64,000 nt of DNA from an uncultured Lachnospiraceae bacterium (lineage in GTDB: Bacteria; Bacillota; Clostridia; Lachnospirales; Lachnospiraceae). Under the pieces are notes generated by a model. The model ran no database searches and had not been told where the DNA came from. It saw nothing but the letters and a program-made list of their open reading frames with translations. Shown here piece by piece: positions 51,830 through 60,374 of the stretch. Location: positions 1 through 64,000 of the forward strand of contig CADADA010000007.1 of NCBI GenBank assembly GCA_902786515.1, written 5' to 3'. The position numbers were made by a program, and so were the translations under genes. How positions within the stretch are numbered: the stretch's first letter is position 1; each line of letters opens with the position of its first letter.

Positions 51830-53896
51830 TTAATTATATGTCTTTTTAATAGTTTCCAGTATTTTTGTTACCTCATCATTATCTTCTAATAACACCGGTA
51901 TGTTATAATAAGTATTGTCCCTGTATACCAGGTCATAATCCAAGTATATTATTGTATAATTCTTTTTAGAAAGCATGCAGTCTTTTATATCGCCCGGTGA
52001 AACTATAACATATTCTGACAAATCCTTTAACGCATTTATGAAAGTATCATATTTTTCAGGATAATCAAATCCGTAATTATCTTCATCTCCATCAAGACTC
52101 GCCAAAGTATTCATATTTTGATTTAAAATATCAACGTATGTGTTTTCAGAATAAGATAAAATCTCATCTTCAAAGTTCTTTAAAATACCTTTTGTATCAA
52201 CTATTCCGTTCTTTTCAATAGTATCAAAATAAGTGTTAAACAGATTAGTGTTGCTTTCGGTTACATAAATATCAATATTTGTATCATTATAAAGTACACT
52301 GAATTTATCAATATTATTGTTCGAGTCGGTATTTAAAATGTTAAATACGTACATAAGCTTTTGTTCAGAAGACATATTATTAAAATCAGCTATAAATGCT
52401 TTATATAGATATCTCATCTGGCTATGTGTAAAATTATGATTTAGCTTATATATCGAATCATCCGAATAATTACTGTTGGTGACAAATACCTGATTTGGCG
52501 AAGGTAATTTTGGAAAACTTATGTTTTCGTCGGATTCGGTCACCGTAGTGATGGCATTCTTAATCATACCGGCATTTAACGGAAGTTTTCGGTAGTGATT
52601 TTCACCCGAAGTATCCGTAAAGCAAACCTGATAAGAATTAGGATATTCATTATAATCGATATCGATATCGTACTCAGATTTACCTGAAAACTTTTGAAGA
52701 CATCTGCAAAAGGCTTCTTTGTTTTTAGCATCAGTAATCGTGATGGAATAGTCTCCATATGTGTAATAATTTCTGTCAGGAATATTTGCATATAAACTGA
52801 TGGATTTTAAAGAATCTGCATCAGGAGTATATGTCTGAATACTCTCTATAACGCTAGTGATACCAAATATAATAAGTACGTTTAGCAGTGCAACAACGGT
52901 CAATCCCGGTATAGCCTTTGGTAAGTTTTTAACCTTATGTGTCGTCAGTATTTCATATACAAAGTATGCTATTGCGATAACTATATATATAGAAACAATG
53001 TTTCGAACATCATCATATTCCGTAATAATTATGTTAATAGGCAGAAGGCATAACAGCAGGGTAAAGACAATCCTGTAAATATTTTGCAGTAACGCATTTG
53101 CAGCAGGATTTCCGGCAGTTTCGCTTTTCCTTATATTAAAAAGAAATAAAGCGATTGCAAAATATAATAAAAAGAGTAAACCAGTATATATAATGCTTGT
53201 ACGTGACATGAAACTATCTGTAAATCCCCCGGCACGATAAGTATTTAAAAACGATGTTACAAGATTATACTTGCCGGTCAATACAGGAGAAAAATGTTCA
53301 ACGTCGAAAATAACTGCGTTTTCTGAAATATTTTCAACTATAAACAGTGAAAAAATCTTTGGGGCCAGCAAAATAAGTCCGGACACTATTATATTTGAGA
53401 GAATCGTTCCTGTAATTGACTGGGCGACACAAATACCTGCTTCAACAGTGATTGAAGCTATAACAATTCCAAACAATGAAAGTAATAATTTCGACCAGCT
53501 GATGGAAACACTTCTAAACATTAAATAAGATGAAGTAATGCTGACAGCAGTTGATACGAATATTATACTAACAGTCCAAAATAAAATTGACGAAAAAAAG
53601 CTGATAAACACACATGTTCTGCTATGTGGAATTGACTGGAAGAAATCACTTGAATTTCTTTTCAATAAAAAGCCAAACAAATATAGAGTCATGCATGGGA
53701 CAAACGCCATATGCATACCGTAAACCATCGGGTGCATATCTGATAATAAGTAATCTAAGTTAAATACGTCATACATATTATACGGAATCAGAAACGCCTC
53801 TGCCGCATAAAATATCATAAAAATAAAACCGATAATTCTTAGCTGCCTTATACCTTCTATAAACAATTTAAGGTCAAATATTTTCTTTTTATTCAT
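51830..53896 (-). CDS. ABC transporter permease (YtrC/YtrD-like, large)
   Basis: The start at 53896 (MNKKKIFDLKLF) is chosen because GGAGG lies before it; the longer frame reads back through the ATPase gene. The 688-residue protein has N-terminal membrane helices (about six to eight within the first 330 residues), then a long extracytoplasmic C-terminal domain. Such permeases pair with a GntR repressor and ATPase in cell-wall-antibiotic responsive operons such as B. subtilis ytr. Its start overlaps the ATPase stop by 8 bases. Substrate unknown. Confidence 0.85.
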   Translation of the reverse strand: MNKKKIFDLKLFIEGIRQLRIIGFIFMIFYAAEAFLIPYNMYDVFNLDYLLSDMHPMVYGMHMAFVPCMTLYLFGFLLKRNSSDFFQSIPHSRTCVFISFFSSILFWTVSIIFVSTAVSITSSYLMFRSVSISWSKLLLSLFGIVIASITVEAGICVAQSITGTILSNIIVSGLILLAPKIFSLFIVENISENAVIFDVEHFSPVLTGKYNLVTSFLNTYRAGGFTDSFMSRTSIIYTGLLFLLYFAIALFLFNIRKSETAGNPAANALLQNIYRIVFTLLLCLLPINIIITEYDDVRNIVSIYIVIAIAYFVYEILTTHKVKNLPKAIPGLTVVALLNVLIIFGITSVIESIQTYTPDADSLKSISLYANIPDRNYYTYGDYSITITDAKNKEAFCRCLQKFSGKSEYDIDIDYNEYPNSYQVCFTDTSGENHYRKLPLNAGMIKNAITTVTESDENISFPKLPSPNQVFVTNSNYSDDSIYKLNHNFTHSQMRYLYKAFIADFNNMSSEQKLMYVFNILNTDSNNNIDKFSVLYNDTNIDIYVTESNTNLFNTYFDTIEKNGIVDTKGILKNFEDEILSYSENTYVDILNQNMNTLASLDGDEDNYGFDYPEKYDTFINALKDLSEYVIVSPGDIKDCMLSKKNYTIIYLDYDLVYRDNTYYNIPVLLEDNDEVTKILETIKKTYN

Positions 53897-54806
53897 CGTT
53901 TTTACCTCCGTTAAATACATCATCAAAGCTGTAACCGAGTGCAGCCATCTCATAGGTAAATACTTCTTCCAGTGTCAAAGGAAGAATATCTAGCAATACG
54001 GGATGCATATTGTTTAACATCTCAGTACATTTCTGTTTGCTTCCCTTTACAATCATATTGGCAACAGAGCCGGATTTTGAGAAATGAAGCATTTCAATGC
54101 CTTCAAATCTTGATTTGTCAAACGGTTCACTAAATGCAATCTGTATTTTAAACAAAGATGTTTTTAGATTGGAGATATCACTTTCAAACACAAGTCCTCC
54201 CTTGTGAAGGAGTGCGAGCTGGTCGCAGGTATCCTCTAATTCTCTCAAAGAATGAGATGTGATAATAGCAGTAGCTCTTCTCTCAATTACATCTTCGCAG
54301 ATGAGTTTTTTCACAAGTGCTCTCATAACCGGGTCAAGTCCGTCAAAAGTTTCATCAAAAAACATGTAATCAGGATGACAAGAGAGAGCAAGAATTATAG
54401 CCGCCTGACGCTTCATACCTTTTGAAAATGTATTAAGTGACTTCTTAGGATTAAGACCAAAAGCATTAGTAAGTTCCTTAAATCTTCCGTAATCAAAATT
54501 AGTATATACAGCTGAGTAAAGCTTTGACATCCTGTTCATGCTTGCACCCGGAAGGAAAAACAAATCATCCGGTACAAATGAAACATTCTCTTTTACTTTT
54601 GGATTCTCCCATACATTATCATCATCAATAGTAATAATGCCTGAATCTGCCTTGTATACTCCTGTAATCAGCCTTAAAAAAGTTGATTTTCCTGCACCGT
54701 TGGAACCAACCATTCCATATATGACCCCTTTAGGAATACTGCATGAAATATTGTCAAGAGCCTTAAAATCTTCAAAGTTCTTAGTGACATTTTCCGCTTT
54801 AATCAT
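53889..54806 (-). CDS. ABC transporter ATP-binding protein (YtrB-like)
   Basis: This 305-residue ATPase shows Walker A GSNGAGKS, a signature motif variant FSKGMKRQ, Walker B YMFFDETFDGLD and the H-loop TSHSLRELEDTCDQ. Its C-terminal ~90 residues (IAFSEPFDKSRFEG...) are the extension seen in antibiotic-type exporters. It overlaps the GntR gene by 8 bases upstream and the permease gene downstream, so the three are one operon. Confidence 0.92.
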   Translation of the reverse strand: MIKAENVTKNFEDFKALDNISCSIPKGVIYGMVGSNGAGKSTFLRLITGVYKADSGIITIDDDNVWENPKVKENVSFVPDDLFFLPGASMNRMSKLYSAVYTNFDYGRFKELTNAFGLNPKKSLNTFSKGMKRQAAIILALSCHPDYMFFDETFDGLDPVMRALVKKLICEDVIERRATAIITSHSLRELEDTCDQLALLHKGGLVFESDISNLKTSLFKIQIAFSEPFDKSRFEGIEMLHFSKSGSVANMIVKGSKQKCTEMLNNMHPVLLDILPLTLEEVFTYEMAALGYSFDDVFNGGKNDE

Positions 54807-55185
54807 TTTCTATTACCTCCTTCATCTCATATGCTTTGTTAATGCAGTCTATAAGTTCTTCTTTTGATATGTTTGCTAATGCAAGTTCAAACACCAAATC
54901 TTCCAGTTCTGATAATTTTTTCCGCCTAAACTGACTCAAAATATTATTCGCCTCCTCTGATACAAAACATCCCCTGCCGGGAACTGAATAGATTATGCCA
55001 CGTCTGTCTAATTCTGAATAAGCCTTTTGAATGGTGTTAGGGTTGATGGAAAGGTCTACCGCAAGGCTTCTGACAGAAGGAATTTTGTCGTTTGGTTTAA
55101 GAATACCTATTAAGATAAATTGCTCAATCTGACCAATTAACTGTTCATAAACCGGTTGTCTTGACATTACATCGATTGAAAACAT
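54799..55185 (-). CDS. GntR-family (YtrA subfamily) repressor
   Basis: The start at 55185 follows AGGAGG; the upstream in-frame ATG lies in the promoter. The 128-residue protein has a GntR winged helix (PVYEQLIGQIEQFILIGILKPNDKIPSVRSLAVDLSINPNTIQKAYSELDRRG) and a short C-terminal helical domain, as in YtrA. It probably represses its own operon via the palindrome at 55,216-55,238. Effectors of this subfamily are linked to cell-wall antibiotics. Confidence 0.9.
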   Translation of the reverse strand: MFSIDVMSRQPVYEQLIGQIEQFILIGILKPNDKIPSVRSLAVDLSINPNTIQKAYSELDRRGIIYSVPGRGCFVSEEANNILSQFRRKKLSELEDLVFELALANISKEELIDCINKAYEMKEVIEND

Positions 55186-55215
55186 ATAGCACCTCCTTTG
55201 CTTACTAAAAACCAT

Positions 55216-55269
55216 GTGTACTATATCTAATAGTACACTTAATATAGCATTAATTTTTGTATGTGTCAA
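55216..55269 (-). promoter_or_regulatory. Promoter and GntR operator of the ABC operon
   Basis: On the minus strand TTGACA (55269-55264), a 17-base spacer and TATATT (55246-55241) form a promoter. Just downstream lies a perfect palindrome GTGTACTA-N7-TAGTACAC (55216-55223/55231-55238), which includes GTGTA-N13-TACAC, the form I recall for YtrA operators. It overlaps the start of transcription, so bound repressor would block initiation. Confidence 0.8.
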
Positions 55270-55360
55270 GATATAAGTTGCAATTTTAGCAGAAACTATT
55301 TATAATAAGAAAAATAAAAAGTTATTTTCATACTACCTATCATTTCGTGGAGGTGAAGCC

Positions 55361-57652
55361 ATGAGTCAGGACTTTGCAGAAGAAAAGAAAGATATTATTA
55401 CCAATGTTCAGGAAGTAAAAAAAGAAGAAGATTTTGAGAATCCGGATGATTTATTTGCCGGCTTGAAGCTTGCTATTTTGAAATATCATCCGTCTACAGA
55501 TTTATCAATGGTTGAAAAAGCGTACAAAGTGGCACGTGATGCACATAAAGAACAGAAAAGGAAGTCGGGAGAACCATATATTATTCATCCGGTATCTGTT
55601 GCAATTATTTTAGCGGAGCTGGAGCTTGACAAAGAAACTATTGTTGCGGGGCTGTTACACGATGTTGTAGAGGACACGGATATGACACTGGAGGATATTG
55701 AGAGGGAATTTAATCCGGAGATTGCCCTTTTGGTTGATGGTGTTACCAAACTTACCCAATTGAACTATTCAGCGGATAAGGTGGAATTGCAGGCTGAGAA
55801 CTTAAGAAAGATGTTTTTGGCGATGGCAAAAGATATCAGAGTGATTATCATAAAACTTGCAGACCGTCTGCATAATCTTCGTACATTGCAGTATATGAAG
55901 CCGGAGAAGCAGCGTGAAAAGGCAAGAGAGACGATGGATATTTATTCGCCTATCGCTCAGAGACTTGGAATTTCAAAGATTAAGATAGAATTGGATGATT
56001 TATCATTCAGGTATTTAAAGCCGGATGTATATTTTGACCTTGTTAATCAGATTGAACAGAAGAAAACTCAAAGGGACAAATTTATTCAGGACATAGTGGA
56101 TGAAGTTAAAAAACATATAGAGAATGCAGGTATTGAGGCAAAGATTGACGGGCGTGTCAAGCATTTCTTCAGTATTTACAGAAAAATGGTGAATCAGGAT
56201 AAGACACTCGACCAGATTTATGATTTGTTTGCTGTCAGAATTATTGTGGATAATGTAAAGGAATGTTATGCAGCACTTGGTGTGATACATGAAATGTATA
56301 AGCCTATACCGGGAAGATTTAAAGATTATATTGCTATGCCAAAGCCTAATATGTATCAGTCTCTTCACACTACATTGATTGGACCGACAGGTATGCCTTT
56401 TGAGATACAGATAAGGACATATGAGATGCATAAGACATCTGAATATGGTATTGCAGCACACTGGAAATATAAAGAAAATGCTGACGGAAAGAATACGGCA
56501 GACACGGAAGAGGCGAAGCTTAGCTGGCTGAGACAGATTCTTGAATGGCAGAGAGAAATGTCAGATAATAAAGAGTTTATGAGCCTTTTAAAGAGTGATT
56601 TAAATCTGTATTCCAAGGATATATATTGCTTTACACCTACAGGAGACGTGCTTAATCTTACAAATGGTTCTACACCTATTGATTTTGCGTATGCAATTCA
56701 CAGTGCCGTTGGAAATAAAATGGTTGGAGCGAGAGTCAACGGGAAAATGGTTCCAATTGATTACAAGATTAAAAACGGAGACAGGATAGAAGTAATCACT
56801 TCACAGAATTCAAAAGGACCGAGCAGAGACTGGTTAAATATTGTAATGAGCACACAGGCAAAGAACAAGATTAACCAGTGGTTCAAGTCAGAATTAAAAG
56901 AAGACAATATTGCAAAGGGAAAAGAAATCGTTGAAAAATACTGTAAGTCGAAATCAATTATGCTCAGTGAGTATACAAAACCTGAGTATCTTGAAAAGGT
57001 TCTTGCAAAGTATGGATTCAGGGATTGGAATTCTGTCCTTGCGGCTATCGGACATGGTGGATTAAAGGAAGGTCAGGTAATTAACCGGCTGATTGAAGAA
57101 TATGAGAAAAAACGAAAGCATGAAGTTACGGATGAAGAGATTCTTGAAGCTGTCGGTGAAGGCAGTATCAAAGCGAAGAAAACAAATGCTAAGGGTGGTA
57201 TTACCGTAAAAGGAATACAGGATGTTGCCGTAAGATTTTCAAAATGTTGTAATCCGGTTCCGGGTGATGAAATCGTAGGATTTGTTACGAGAGGCAGAGG
57301 TGTATCTATTCACAGGACGGATTGTATTAATATATTGAATATGCCGGAGTTGGAGCGTACAAGGATTATTGAAGCTGAGTGGCAGCAGGGAGTCCATGGC
57401 AGCAAAGATGAAAAATATATGGCGGAGATTAATATATTTGCCAATAACCGTACGGGTATTCTTGCAGATTTGTCAAAGATAATGACGGAGAGACAGATTG
57501 ACGTAAGAAGTATGAATGTAAGAACAAGTAAACAAGGACTGGCTACAATCTCCATGTCATTTGAGATTGGAAGTGTTCAGGAACTGAACAGACTGATTGA
57601 CAAGATGAGAAATGTAGAGAGTATTATTGATATAAAGAGAACAACAGGCTGA
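55361..57652 (+). CDS. relA: RelA/SpoT-family (p)ppGpp synthetase/hydrolase
   Basis: This 763-residue protein has the complete long-RSH layout: an HD hydrolase domain (LLHDVVEDTD, H100-D101), synthetase domain (VKHFFSIYRKM, YDLFAVRIIV, MYQSLHTTLIG), TGS domain (IYCFTPTGDVLNLTNGSTPIDFAYAIHS), zinc-finger-like region (VRFSKCCNPVPGD) and ACT domain (ILADLSKIMTERQIDVRSMN). It makes and degrades (p)ppGpp in response to starvation. GTGGAGG precedes the ATG. It is followed by an MBL hydrolase gene after 35 bases. Confidence 0.95.
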   Translation: MSQDFAEEKKDIITNVQEVKKEEDFENPDDLFAGLKLAILKYHPSTDLSMVEKAYKVARDAHKEQKRKSGEPYIIHPVSVAIILAELELDKETIVAGLLHDVVEDTDMTLEDIEREFNPEIALLVDGVTKLTQLNYSADKVELQAENLRKMFLAMAKDIRVIIIKLADRLHNLRTLQYMKPEKQREKARETMDIYSPIAQRLGISKIKIELDDLSFRYLKPDVYFDLVNQIEQKKTQRDKFIQDIVDEVKKHIENAGIEAKIDGRVKHFFSIYRKMVNQDKTLDQIYDLFAVRIIVDNVKECYAALGVIHEMYKPIPGRFKDYIAMPKPNMYQSLHTTLIGPTGMPFEIQIRTYEMHKTSEYGIAAHWKYKENADGKNTADTEEAKLSWLRQILEWQREMSDNKEFMSLLKSDLNLYSKDIYCFTPTGDVLNLTNGSTPIDFAYAIHSAVGNKMVGARVNGKMVPIDYKIKNGDRIEVITSQNSKGPSRDWLNIVMSTQAKNKINQWFKSELKEDNIAKGKEIVEKYCKSKSIMLSEYTKPEYLEKVLAKYGFRDWNSVLAAIGHGGLKEGQVINRLIEEYEKKRKHEVTDEEILEAVGEGSIKAKKTNAKGGITVKGIQDVAVRFSKCCNPVPGDEIVGFVTRGRGVSIHRTDCINILNMPELERTRIIEAEWQQGVHGSKDEKYMAEINIFANNRTGILADLSKIMTERQIDVRSMNVRTSKQGLATISMSFEIGSVQELNRLIDKMRNVESIIDIKRTTG

Positions 57653-57687
57653 TAATTGACACGTTTTAAGTAAAGGAATACAGTAAA

Positions 57688-58308
57688 ATGAGTTATATAG
57701 TAAAAAGTATGGTATTAGGCGAAATACAGACCAATACCTATATTGCATATGATGATGAAATCGGAGAAGCAATTATCGTGGATCCGGCAGCATCTGAGGA
57801 CAGGATAGCTGAAAAGATTACTGAACTGGGAGTAAAACCGGTGGCAATTCTTTTAACTCACGGTCACTTTGACCATATTGGTGCCGTGGAGGAATTGCGT
57901 AATCGATATGATATCAAAGTGTACGCTTATGAAGAAGAAAGAGATATACTCGGTACAGATGCTAATCTTGCTATTATGATGGGAAAGAGAATGAGTATCA
58001 AAGCGGATGAATATCTGAAGGATCTGCAAATCTTTGAACTGGGCGGAGTGAGGTATCAGGTGATTCATACGCCGGGGCATACAAAGGGAAGCTGTTGTTA
58101 TTACGTTGATAGGGAAAAGGTGTTATTCAGCGGAGATACAATGTTTTGCCAGTCATACGGACGTACAGATTTTCCTACGGGAAGTTATGGTCAGTTGATG
58201 AATTCAATACAAAGACTTTTGCAGCTTTCAGATGATGTAATTGTATATCCGGGACATAATGAACAGACGAAGATAGGCGATGAAAGGAAAATGTATGATT
58301 TTAATTGA
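57688..58308 (+). CDS. MBL-fold metallo-hydrolase (glyoxalase II-like)
   Basis: The 206-residue protein has the metallo-beta-lactamase motif THGHFDHIG, the second histidine in IHTPGHTKGSCC, the acidic ligand in FSGDTMF, and the C-terminal YPGHNEQT. These ligands bind two metal ions. Close relatives are annotated as hydroxyacylglutathione hydrolase-like, yet in Firmicutes they act on unknown thioesters. The hemZ start lies within its last codons, so the two are translationally coupled, as in many Clostridia. Confidence 0.9.
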   Translation: MSYIVKSMVLGEIQTNTYIAYDDEIGEAIIVDPAASEDRIAEKITELGVKPVAILLTHGHFDHIGAVEELRNRYDIKVYAYEEERDILGTDANLAIMMGKRMSIKADEYLKDLQIFELGGVRYQVIHTPGHTKGSCCYYVDREKVLFSGDTMFCQSYGRTDFPTGSYGQLMNSIQRLLQLSDDVIVYPGHNEQTKIGDERKMYDFN

Positions 58309-59752
58309 ATATGCCGGTGAAGTGGATTTTTTGTATGACATACAGGGACTGGTACGTTCTTTTTTTCCGGGTATCGACATGACTACAGAACCTTGTGATA
58401 TGGCAGATATGGTGCTTAAGGTGGATATAGGTGAGAGTTATATTGCATTTACCCTGAAATACGGAGAAACAATCATTAGAAATTCTGACCGTATTGACAG
58501 AACTGACAGGAAGGACACGAAAAACAGATTAAAAAGAACGTTATACGATGTTTTAAATGAGTATACGGGAAAAACACTTTGCTGGGGAACTTTGTCGGGA
58601 ATACGCCCTACAAAGATTACCACAGAACTTTTAAAGACCGGAAAATCTGATGAAGAAATCAAACAATACATAAAAAAAGAATATTATCTTTCTGATAAAA
58701 AAGCTGATTTAAGCATCAGGATTTCAAAGCAGGAGCTTGAGATTTTGTCGGGAATTGATTATAAAAACGGATATAGTATCTATATCGGGATTCCGTTTTG
58801 TCCAAGCAGATGTGCATATTGTTCATTTACATCATATCCTTTAAACATTTACAGTAAAAAGACAGATGCATATGTAGAGGCACTTATAAAAGAATTAGAC
58901 TTTATCGCAGACAACTATAAAGGTAAAACGTTAAACACCATCTACATTGGCGGTGGAACACCGACCACGCTTGAGCCGCATCAGTCAGACAGGCTTTTAA
59001 AACATATCGAAGAAAGATTTGATTTATCCGGAGTGAAAGAGTTTACGGTTGAAGCCGGAAGACCCGACAGCATTACAAAGGAAAAACTTGAAGTTTTAAG
59101 AAGACATCCCGTCACGAGAATATCTGTAAATCCGCAGACAATGAATGAAAATACTTTACGTGTAATCGGTAGAAATCATACAGTGGAAAGGTTTTACGAG
59201 GCGTTTTCACTTGCAAGAAGCTGTGGTTTTGACAATATTAATGTGGATTTAATTGTCGGACTTCCGGGAGAGGGACCTGCAGAGATAAGGCACACCATGG
59301 AAAAAATAAGTGAACTTTTGCCTGACAGTGTAACCGTCCACTCTCTGGCAATTAAAAGGGCAGCCAGATTAAACACTTCAAAAACTGATTTTTCAGGTTA
59401 TACCAGTGTAAATAACGAAGAGATAATGGAGTTAACGGCTACTTATGCGAAAGAGATGGGTATGGTGCCGTATTATCTTTACAGACAAAAGAATATGACA
59501 GGAAATCTGGAAAATGTCGGATATGGAAAACCTGGAAAAGAGGGAATATATAATATCCTCATAATGGAAGAAAAGCAAAGTATTATAGGAGCAGGTGCCG
59601 GAGCTGCTACAAAGATGGTATTTCCGGAACAGACAGACGGAATGAGGATTCAGAGGATTGAAAATGTAAAAGATGTCGACTGCTATATAGACAGGATTGA
59701 TGAGATGATAGGCAGAAAGCAGAAGTTTATAGATGAATACGGATGTTGTTAA
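58295..59752 (+). CDS. hemZ: Radical SAM coproporphyrinogen III oxidase-like HemZ
   Basis: ATG 58295 has AAAGGA 6 bases upstream. The 485-residue protein has a short N-terminal domain and a radical SAM core with C169, C173 and C176 (FCPSRCAYC), plus IYIGGGTPTTL. It belongs to the oxygen-independent coproporphyrinogen dehydrogenase-like HemZ group. True HemN activity is not assured: other heme genes are absent here and some HemW/HemZ-type proteins do other things. It overlaps the upstream MBL gene by 14 bases. Confidence 0.9.
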   Translation: MILIEYAGEVDFLYDIQGLVRSFFPGIDMTTEPCDMADMVLKVDIGESYIAFTLKYGETIIRNSDRIDRTDRKDTKNRLKRTLYDVLNEYTGKTLCWGTLSGIRPTKITTELLKTGKSDEEIKQYIKKEYYLSDKKADLSIRISKQELEILSGIDYKNGYSIYIGIPFCPSRCAYCSFTSYPLNIYSKKTDAYVEALIKELDFIADNYKGKTLNTIYIGGGTPTTLEPHQSDRLLKHIEERFDLSGVKEFTVEAGRPDSITKEKLEVLRRHPVTRISVNPQTMNENTLRVIGRNHTVERFYEAFSLARSCGFDNINVDLIVGLPGEGPAEIRHTMEKISELLPDSVTVHSLAIKRAARLNTSKTDFSGYTSVNNEEIMELTATYAKEMGMVPYYLYRQKNMTGNLENVGYGKPGKEGIYNILIMEEKQSIIGAGAGAATKMVFPEQTDGMRIQRIENVKDVDCYIDRIDEMIGRKQKFIDEYGCC

Positions 59753-59774
59753 TAGCTTTGATATGGAGGATTAC

Positions 59775-60374
59775 ATGGAGAAAAATACGGAATTTGAAGC
59801 CGGATTAAATAAGACTCTGAACGAGATTATAACACATAGTATACGAGTAAGCAATTTAGCCTATAATCTGGCAAAAGAAATGGAACTGACGGATGAGCAG
59901 TGTTATGATATTGCAAACGCAGGGGCACTCCACGACATCGGAAAAATAAAATTGATGCCATATATGTATCAGGAAAGTGATATGGATTACACGCTGAAAA
60001 AGATGTATTACATGAGGATGCATTCGGGACTCAGTTATGATATACTATGTGGCAGAGGGTATTCGGATTTTGTGCTGGAATCCGTTCTGCATCACCATGA
60101 AAACTATGATGGCTCCGGTTATCCGGATAATCTTCAGGGAGAAGATATTCCTATAGGTGCAAGAATTTTACGAATCAGCGATGTGTATTCTGCTCTGACA
60201 TCAGACAGAGTATACAGAGATGCACTTGATATGGAAAGTGCCATTAAAGTTATGATAGGTGAGATAAAAAACTTCGATATGAAGATTTTTCTGGCTTTTC
60301 AGAGAGTTATTCACGAAGTAAATATAGATGATGGAAAAAGAAAGGAAGATTTAGGAAAATGGCTGAGTCAATGA
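59775..60374 (+). CDS. HD-GYP domain protein, probable c-di-GMP phosphodiesterase
   Basis: ATG 59775 follows GGAGGA; ATG 59733 would overlap hemZ without a site. The 199-residue product is almost only an HD-GYP domain: histidines in an early helix (THSIRVSNLA), the HD in GALHDIGKIKL, MRMHSGLSYDIL, and the signature HHENYDGSGYP. HD-GYP proteins hydrolyse c-di-GMP to pGpG or GMP. No sensor domain is present, so activity may be set by partners. It is the only c-di-GMP enzyme in the window, which also has a c-di-GMP riboswitch at 8,034. It overlaps aspS by 16 bases. Confidence 0.85.
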   Translation: MEKNTEFEAGLNKTLNEIITHSIRVSNLAYNLAKEMELTDEQCYDIANAGALHDIGKIKLMPYMYQESDMDYTLKKMYYMRMHSGLSYDILCGRGYSDFVLESVLHHHENYDGSGYPDNLQGEDIPIGARILRISDVYSALTSDRVYRDALDMESAIKVMIGEIKNFDMKIFLAFQRVIHEVNIDDGKRKEDLGKWLSQ

